The notes under the pieces: model-generated | What the model was told of the DNA's origin: nothing | Seen by the model: the letters and a program-made list of their open reading frames with translations, nothing else | The model's database searches: none | Position numbers and translations under genes: made by a program | DNA from: an uncultured bacterium | GTDB taxonomy: Bacteria > Cyanobacteriota > Vampirovibrionia > Gastranaerophilales > Gastranaerophilaceae | Direction: 5' to 3' | DNA: 11,574 nt | Assembly (NCBI GenBank): GCA_902782905.1 | Contig: CACZPB010000111.1 | Coordinates: 1 to 11,574 of the forward strand | Shown: in pieces, positions 6,851 to 11,574 of the stretch | How the letters are laid out: each line of letters begins with the position of its first letter | Numbering within the stretch: position 1 is the stretch's first letter

Positions 6851-6886
6851 AAAAAAAACAAGTTGAATTTCACAACTTGTTTTTTT
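6851..6886 (-). terminator. Terminator of the sugar transferase gene
   Basis: Perfect inverted repeat of 14 base pairs, 6852-6865 with 6873-6886 (core CAAGTTG / CAACTTG), around a seven-base loop. On the minus strand it ends in about eight U, about 30 bases after the TAG at 6916. It isolates the sugar transferase from the Cys-rich gene, whose own promoter must lie between this hairpin and 6807. Confidence 0.88.
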
Positions 6887-6915
6887 GTTTACATTTGTTT
6901 ACAAACTGGCTAAGT

Positions 6916-8256
6916 CTACTTGCCGCGTGCTTTTCCCAGAATAACCTTAAGCATATATCTTAAGAAAATCCAAAATTCCCAGAACAAATTTCTGTGTTTT
7001 ATGTAGTACAAATCGTATCCTAGCCTTTCTTCTGCTGATGGTTCGGATGTCTTTACCTGCTGCCAACCGCACCATCCGGGGTGTACCCAATTTCTGCATT
7101 CCCAGAACGGAATTCTTTCTTTGTTCTCATAGTAGACTTCTTCTCTTACCGGTCTTGGACCGACAATACTCATATCACCTTTCAATACATTAAGCATTTG
7201 TGGGATTTCGTCTATGTGGAACTTTCTCATGATTTTACAGAATGGCATGATGCGTTTGTCATCTGCGTGTACTTCGTTCAAATCATCATCAAAATCATCT
7301 TCAACTTTGTCTTGATACATTGTTCTGAATTTAATCATTTTGAAAGGTTTGCCAAACTTGCCCGTTCTCATTTGTGTGAAAAATATCGGTCCTAAATCCG
7401 ATAATTCAATTCCGAGAATTGCAATAATTGACAGCGGTAATGTGATAATGAGTATCGCTATAGATGCCAGAATGTCACAGAATCGCTTTAGTGAAGCGTA
7501 TAAAAGCGCTTTTTTCCTAACGCAATCATAGAAAAGCCAATTTACCGACATTTTTGAAACAAGAAAGCGGTGTGTAATTCTTTCATAGAATCTGTACATT
7601 CTCCAAACTTTTACTCCCAAAGGAATTCCCTTAACGAGGTCAGTAAGGATGTTAGAGTCCATTCTTGATTTTACGGCAACGATTAGAACTTTTACGTTAT
7701 TGTCTTTTATTACAGCTTCAGAATCGCATGTTAGCCCTAATATCGGGATTGTAGAGTCTTCGTCTTCTATGTTATTCATATTGTCGTCCAAAAAGCCGAC
7801 AACATTGAGCCTAAGCCAAGGTCTTTGTTGAATTTCTTCTGCAATAAGCTTTCCGTCTTGACCTGCTCCCACAATCAGGACATTCTTTTTTCTCGGGAAA
7901 AGCTTAGCTAATACAATGCAAATAATCCTAACAAGAGATATACATATAAACGTAAGTGTTGCAAAAATTGTGATGAGCATATAAGTCAAGATGTCGCTTC
8001 CAAGGAAAAAACATACAAATGCTGATATAGCAGATGCAATTGCAATGCTTTCAAATAGTATTCCAAACAATTTAAATCCGAATTTTTGGTCATAGAATTT
8101 TTTGCATGCCAGAGTTATTCCGACAGTCAGTAGCATCCAGACAATTACAATTACTAATTGATGAGGTTTTTCAATAAAATTTAAAAACGTAAAAAGTGTA
8201 ACAAGTGATATGACCAAACAATCAATAATCGGATAAGTGTATTTAAAAATGCTCAT
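6916..8256 (-). CDS. Polyprenyl-phosphate sugar-phosphate transferase (WcaJ/WbaP-like)
   Basis: A 446-residue membrane enzyme of the large monotopic phosphoglycosyltransferase group. It moves a sugar-1-phosphate from a nucleotide sugar to undecaprenyl phosphate, starting a capsule, exopolysaccharide or O-glycan repeat. Domains: four hydrophobic segments in residues 8-117, a Rossmann-like domain (about 124-245) with LIVGAGQDGKLIAEEI, then the catalytic sugar-transferase domain from about 255: KRFCD, a membrane hairpin (263-283), DLGPIFF.Q.R.G..GKPF, IKFRTM (308-313), then HIDEIPQMLNVLKGD with the catalytic Asp349-Glu350 pair and SIVGPRPV (363-370). Length and order are normal for the family; the sugar cannot be read from sequence. 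The ATG is set by TAGGAG five bases upstream. It is a single-gene unit with its own promoter and terminator, and no glycosyltransferase, flippase or polymerase gene is adjacent. Confidence 0.9.
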   Translation of the reverse strand: MSIFKYTYPIIDCLVISLVTLFTFLNFIEKPHQLVIVIVWMLLTVGITLACKKFYDQKFGFKLFGILFESIAIASAISAFVCFFLGSDILTYMLITIFATLTFICISLVRIICIVLAKLFPRKKNVLIVGAGQDGKLIAEEIQQRPWLRLNVVGFLDDNMNNIEDEDSTIPILGLTCDSEAVIKDNNVKVLIVAVKSRMDSNILTDLVKGIPLGVKVWRMYRFYERITHRFLVSKMSVNWLFYDCVRKKALLYASLKRFCDILASIAILIITLPLSIIAILGIELSDLGPIFFTQMRTGKFGKPFKMIKFRTMYQDKVEDDFDDDLNEVHADDKRIMPFCKIMRKFHIDEIPQMLNVLKGDMSIVGPRPVREEVYYENKERIPFWECRNWVHPGWCGWQQVKTSEPSAEERLGYDLYYIKHRNLFWEFWIFLRYMLKVILGKARGK

Positions 8257-8290
8257 AAAATCTCCTAAAATTAAACCAATTCCGTCGCTA

Positions 8291-8299
8291 ATTATAACA
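8291..8299 (-). promoter_or_regulatory. Extended -10 promoter of the sugar transferase
   Basis: On the minus strand TGTTATAAT (8291-8299) is a perfect -10 hexamer with the TG extension. No good -35 element is seen 16-18 bases upstream, as often holds for extended -10 promoters. The predicted transcript begins near 8284, giving a leader of about 28 bases that includes TAGGAG at 8262-8267. Confidence 0.5.
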
Positions 8300-8346
8300 C
8301 ATTTGAGGATTTTATGCCAGTGTAATTTTAATAAAAAAAAATAAGG

Positions 8347-8375
8347 TTGATTTTTAATATTTAGTGTTTCATAAT
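8347..8375 (+). promoter_or_regulatory. Promoter of the initiator tRNA gene
   Basis: TTGATT (8347-8352) and CATAAT (8370-8375) are spaced by 17 bases. Transcription would start about 8382, four bases before the mature tRNA 5' end. It is divergent from the sugar transferase promoter about 50 bases away. Confidence 0.6.
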
Positions 8376-8385
8376 ATACATGTAA

Positions 8386-8462
<77 letters not shown>

Positions 8463-8474
8463 ATTAATAATATA

Positions 8475-8508
8475 AAAGAGATAAGGTTTGTGGCTTTATC
8501 TCTTTTTT
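8475..8508 (+). terminator. Terminator of the initiator tRNA gene
   Basis: AAAGAGATAA (8475-8484) pairs with TTATCTCTTT (8496-8505) around an 11-base loop, ending in six T at 8503-8508. It lies 12 bases after the CCA end of the tRNA. Confidence 0.85.
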
Positions 8509-8774
8509 ATTTGCTACCATTTAACATTTTCTCTGCAGAAAGTGGTGCAGATTGCAAATCGCAGACAGTTTGCAATTTTTGTAGAACCAGCTCATATCAA
8601 AGGTTTTGGCGGTCGAAAGTGGTTTGACTGCAAATTTGCAAACTGCTCACTCTTGCACTTTTCTTTCATTTTAACTGCTGGCACTTTTACTTGATTTTAT
8701 AAGGGTTTTGACGATTTTTAATCAGTTTGCAATTTTTCGGACAGTTTGCAAATTTTGGGATTTTTTTGGGGGTT
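8509..8774. repeat. Gene-free region with dispersed CAGTTTGCAA repeats
   Basis: Between the tRNA terminator and the stop of the specificity gene no credible coding sequence is present. The 10-base motif CAGTTTGCAA occurs exactly at 8566-8575, 8723-8732 and 8742-8751 on the plus strand and at 8636-8645 on the minus strand. Forward copies are each followed by a T-rich run. Partial copies (ATTGCAAATC near 8551, CTGCAAATTTGC near 8628) and two copies of GAAAGTGGT (8538-8546 and 8615-8623, 77 bases apart) suggest decayed duplications of a larger unit. Copy spacing is irregular (67, 87 and 19 bases), so this is neither a CRISPR array nor a regular tandem repeat. It could be an element end, a recombination or protein-binding site, or a small RNA locus. 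Confidence 0.6.
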
Positions 8775-9785
8775 TTAACAACAAACAAGTTTATCAAGTT
8801 TTGACTGGGTGTTTTGCATAATATTTTTCATATAGTTTTCCTTATAGTCCCAATCAGGTTCACCTTTTTTATTAACAGGTAGTTTAATCTCTTCTTTTTT
8901 TACAAGTTCAGGAAACATTCCATAATTGTATGAATATTTTTCTGCTATTGTCTGCAAAGAAGTCACCACAAATAGGCATGCATACTTTGTTAAATGTCTA
9001 GTATCAATATAATAAATATCTCTTCCTGATACATACTCCCTTTCTTGATAAAAGAAAGTTGCATTTTCTGCACCGAAAGAAATTGTTCCTGCTGGGCTAG
9101 GTTGCATTTGTAGTGTTTTTTCAACATTATATTTTATACCATTGTTAAATTTTGTTCTTACAACATATGGAATACCATTGATATTTTCAGTGACGTTTTT
9201 AGTATGTAAAACAGGTGGTTTAACAATATTTTCAAACAACTTTCCAATTGTAAAACTTTTCCAGTTGTTTAACTCTATTTCCTTTTTTTTATTGCAAATA
9301 TTTTTTAGATTTTCGATATCTCTTTCAGATTCTTGCATAATATTTTTCATATATGATTCCATATATTCCCAATCGAGTTCCCCCTTTTTATTTATAGGAA
9401 GTTTTATTGTATCTTCAATTATACGGGTTTGAAATGCCTTTACTTTAAAAGAATATTTCCATGCATTTTTTCTTATAGCTGAAGCAATAAATAAACCATT
9501 TATCTCATTCATTTTCTCATGATGCAAAATCGTTATTTCATCACTTGCAGTAAATTCCCCTTTTGCATAAAACGCATCACAAAAAGTTGTAACTATTATA
9601 GCGTTTTTATCAATAAATAGAGGGTTTGAAATATAATCAGTTATTCCATTGTTTTCTAATGAAGCTGAATAATATGGGATATTTCCTTCTTTGTGTTTAC
9701 CAACTACAAAACGTCTTCCTCTTGAAACTTGAAATAATTTACCAATTTGAAACTCTTGCCAATTTTCTGTATTAATTTCTTTCAC
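8775..9785 (-). CDS. Restriction-modification specificity subunit with two TRDs (Type IIB/BcgI-like S)
   Basis: A 336-residue DNA-recognition subunit made of two tandem halves. Each begins NW..F.IGKLF (residues 8-18 and 174-184), holds a target-recognition domain, and ends IKLP(I/V)NKKGE(L/P)DW with Y..YMKNIM (127-150 and 300-323; 19 of 24 identical), followed by a helix that would form the spacer between the two half-site readers. In the family each half reads one part of a split target sequence. The length is close to BcgI B and shorter than most Type I HsdS. The start is a GTG at 9785, chosen because AAAGGA stands seven bases upstream (9793-9798) and the product begins directly with the first TRD. 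It overlaps the end of the upstream nuclease-methyltransferase gene by 14 bases, so the two subunits are made together. The recognition sequence cannot be predicted. Confidence 0.85.
   Translation of the reverse strand: MKEINTENWQEFQIGKLFQVSRGRRFVVGKHKEGNIPYYSASLENNGITDYISNPLFIDKNAIIVTTFCDAFYAKGEFTASDEITILHHEKMNEINGLFIASAIRKNAWKYSFKVKAFQTRIIEDTIKLPINKKGELDWEYMESYMKNIMQESERDIENLKNICNKKKEIELNNWKSFTIGKLFENIVKPPVLHTKNVTENINGIPYVVRTKFNNGIKYNVEKTLQMQPSPAGTISFGAENATFFYQEREYVSGRDIYYIDTRHLTKYACLFVVTSLQTIAEKYSYNYGMFPELVKKEEIKLPVNKKGEPDWDYKENYMKNIMQNTQSKLDKLVCC
8817..9407 (-). repeat. Direct repeats within the specificity gene (8817-8888 and 9336-9407)
   Basis: The two segments that encode the end of each TRD half are similar at the DNA level, offset by 519 bases (173 codons). 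An exact shared stretch TGCATAATATTTTTCATATA lies at 8815-8834 and 9334-9353. These repeats reflect internal duplication of the half-subunit and could serve as recombination points for exchange of TRDs. Confidence 0.85.
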
Positions 9786-11574
9786 TGGTATTTCCTTTAA
9801 TTAATGAGATACAAATTTGATTATTTTTATCTTCAATATTACTTGAATACATAGCTGAATTAAGTAACTTTTCGCCAAATTCTTTTACGTCAATACCTTT
9901 TTTAAACATTAAATAATCCATTGCTGTTCTTTTGAAATCTTCTTCAAATATTTCAAAAGGTTTTTCGGGCATTTGATATGATAAATGTTCACTTGGTTTT
10001 ATCCATTGAGCAGTATTGTATTTTTCATCTCTCAATTTACGAATGCTATCTATCCAATAATCTTCTTTTTCCTGCCATCTGTTTTTCACATCATGACGAC
10101 CCTGATTTTTAACCGTTTCAAGTCCGTCATCTTCTATGTAACAACCAAAAATTTCTTCATTGTTTTGAGGTTCGCCTGTTTTAAAAACAAAAATACTTGT
10201 TGTCACACCAACTCCAAAGAACAACGGTTCAGGAAGTTTTATAATCATTTTAAGTCTATGATGTTCTAAAATTTCTTTAACAACTTTTTGTGATACTTTT
10301 TCAAGTTTTTTATCAGGCAAAATAAATGCACAATCAGTACCTTTTTTGACATTATCTAATGTGTTTTTAACAATTTCTATACAGCCGTATTTATTTTCGT
10401 AAGGCGGATTCATCAGCACCTTTGTAATAGGCTTTGACTTAATCCATTGGCAAGCCTTATCACTTCTTGTATCTAAATGTTCTAAATTTGTTTTACCGTC
10501 TTTGTGGATAAGCATATTTGCGCAAGCAAGGGCATATATTTCTCTGTCAAATTCAATCCCGAATAAATGCGTTTTCTTAATCTCTTTTGCTTTTATTGTA
10601 TCGACTCCGCCTGCTTCTTCCATCATGTTGCTCATTGCTTTTACAAGAAAAGCTCCGCTTCCGCAAGTAAAATCTCCTATGTAATCGTTTTTATTTATGT
10701 TTATTAAACGATACATAAAAGAAGTTATATGGTCAGGTGTGAAAATTTGTCCTGCGTCAGTTTTCTTTTTATAACGGTTAAATTCATTAAAGAAAATACC
10801 CATTACATCTTCACCACGCCATTTATTACTGTTAATACAATCTGAAATTTCACCAACCCATTGTATAAAATTGTCAATTGCCTCTTGGTTTTCGGTAGAG
10901 TTCATGCGAATTTCAGAGTAAACTTGTAACAACAAATCAAGTTTTTGGTTTTGGTTTCTGCTATCTTCCAAAGATTTTGCAAGGGTAGAATGAATACAAG
11001 TGTGAAATGTTTCATAATTCATACCTTTTGTCAGTGTTGCACCATATCTTTTTGCAACTAATGCACAAGCGGTAAATATCATACGGTGATACAGGTTTTT
11101 AATGCCAAATTCACTATGCAAACAGTTGTTAATGCGAGCAGTTAATGTATAAATATGTTCTTTATCAATACCTTCTTCGGTAAATAGTTTGAAATAAAAA
11201 TCTTTTTCTTGGAGTTCGTTTGGAACGTCAATCGGTGTATTGTTTTTAAAACCTGTTGTTTTATAACCGTTATGAAGTAATCCTATAACATGCGTATATC
11301 CTGCATCCATAACTATTTGGCAGTTTTGTTTAATTTCATCAATCCATTTTTTCTTGCCAATATCCTCGTTACTGTTTTTGGTTTCAAGGATAATTGCAAT
11401 AGCACCTTTATCGCTTGGTAAGTACCAGCCATCAGGTTTTTTGTCTTTACCCTTTCCTTTTATGCCTAATTGATTAAATGTTGTCAGTTGTCCAACACCT
11501 GATTTAATATTTTTCTCGTTTTTAAAGCCTAAAATCTTGCCGGCTTCTTCTCTAACTTGGTCTTCGGTCTTAAA
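9772..11574 (-). CDS. Fused nuclease / N6-adenine DNA methyltransferase subunit (Type IIB, BcgI A-like), 5' end missing
   Basis: The frame is open to the right edge, so the gene starts outside; 600 residues are visible. Numbering from the edge, residues 47-66 show PDGW then AIILETK, a PD-x15-ExK pattern of a PD-(D/E)XK nuclease (Asp48, Glu64, Lys66). A helical domain follows, then the methyltransferase: GQIFTP (275-280), motif I DFTCGSGAFL (301-310) for S-adenosylmethionine, and motif IV NPPY (389-392), the gamma-type N6-adenine signature. The C-terminal part (about 500-600) should contact the specificity subunit. This order, nuclease then methyltransferase in one chain with a separate S gene of about 340 residues, is that of BcgI-like Type IIB enzymes, which methylate adenines in a split site and cut on both sides of it. 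It overlaps the S gene by 14 bases. A methionine at 11308-11310 exists, but starting there would cut off the nuclease motif. Confidence 0.85.
   Translation of the reverse strand, partial: FKTEDQVREEAGKILGFKNEKNIKSGVGQLTTFNQLGIKGKGKDKKPDGWYLPSDKGAIAIILETKNSNEDIGKKKWIDEIKQNCQIVMDAGYTHVIGLLHNGYKTTGFKNNTPIDVPNELQEKDFYFKLFTEEGIDKEHIYTLTARINNCLHSEFGIKNLYHRMIFTACALVAKRYGATLTKGMNYETFHTCIHSTLAKSLEDSRNQNQKLDLLLQVYSEIRMNSTENQEAIDNFIQWVGEISDCINSNKWRGEDVMGIFFNEFNRYKKKTDAGQIFTPDHITSFMYRLININKNDYIGDFTCGSGAFLVKAMSNMMEEAGGVDTIKAKEIKKTHLFGIEFDREIYALACANMLIHKDGKTNLEHLDTRSDKACQWIKSKPITKVLMNPPYENKYGCIEIVKNTLDNVKKGTDCAFILPDKKLEKVSQKVVKEILEHHRLKMIIKLPEPLFFGVGVTTSIFVFKTGEPQNNEEIFGCYIEDDGLETVKNQGRHDVKNRWQEKEDYWIDSIRKLRDEKYNTAQWIKPSEHLSYQMPEKPFEIFEEDFKRTAMDYLMFKKGIDVKEFGEKLLNSAMYSSNIEDKNNQICISLIKGNTSERN
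9793..9798 (-). promoter_or_regulatory. Ribosome binding site deciding the GTG start of the specificity gene
   Basis: AAAGGA on the minus strand lies seven bases before GTG at 9785, inside the last codons of the methyltransferase gene. It supports the non-ATG start and coupled translation of the two subunits. Confidence 0.7.

Noticed and set aside
6808..6873. N-terminal extension of the Cys-rich protein to a GTG, giving a hydrophobic membrane-like start
   Set aside because: The extension overlaps the intrinsic terminator of the sugar transferase gene; the hydrophobic residues come from its A/T-rich stem and the AT-rich spacer. The ATG at 6807 is preferred.
8509..8774. CRISPR array or iteron origin
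   Set aside because: Copies are only 10 bases long with irregular spacing and mixed orientation, and no cas or replication initiator gene is nearby.
8775..11574. Classical Type I hsdMS pair
   Set aside because: The visible methyltransferase chain contains a PD-(D/E)XK-like nuclease segment before the methyltransferase and the S subunit is short, which fits Type IIB better. The missing 5' end leaves some doubt.

Overview
The window looks like a piece of chromosome from an AT-rich, probably host-associated bacterium. The set of genes (S20, a PilT-type ATPase, RecO, a GatD-type amidotransferase, a very long secreted TPR protein, a polyprenyl-phosphate sugar transferase) and the Cys/His cell-wall-hydrolase motifs at 2840-3691 fit an uncultured gut Gastranaerophilales/Vampirovibrionia ('Melainabacteria') best. 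This is an inference from gene content and style, at moderate confidence; a Gram-positive or another deep-branching AT-rich gut lineage is not excluded.

Left part (1-3691): rpsT is read rightward and ends at a strong hairpin terminator. Everything from there to the tRNA is on the minus strand. In transcription order these genes are: an undecaprenyl-phosphate sugar transferase (6916-8256), a Cys/Ser/Gly-rich small protein (6451-6807), a pilT-recO-gatD operon with overlapping ends (3772-6333), a Phe/Asn-rich protein with a C-terminal Cys/His peptidase-like domain (2840-3691), a secreted protein of about 17 TPRs (754-2766) and a small lipoprotein (321-728). Most concern the envelope or surface: peptidoglycan amidation, peptidoglycan hydrolysis, glycan priming, pilus retraction and exported TPR/lipoproteins.

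Middle (8257-8774): divergent promoters serve the sugar transferase and, on the plus strand, an initiator tRNA-fMet with its own promoter and terminator. Behind the tRNA lies a gene-free stretch of about 310 bases containing a cluster of dispersed copies of CAGTTTGCAA.

Right part (8775-11574): a two-gene restriction-modification module on the minus strand. The upstream gene runs off the right edge. It carries a PD-(D/E)XK-like nuclease segment fused to an N6-adenine methyltransferase (motifs I and IV visible), and overlaps a two-TRD specificity gene by 14 bases. This architecture matches BcgI-like Type IIB systems rather than a classical three-gene Type I system. Its place directly 3' of a tRNA gene is typical of laterally acquired modules.

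The least explained items are the multi-repeat Cys-rich small protein, which forms its own transcription unit between two terminators; the Phe/Asn-rich N-terminal half of the hydrolase; and the repeat cluster between the tRNA and the restriction module. I did not find a clear multi-gene novel system.
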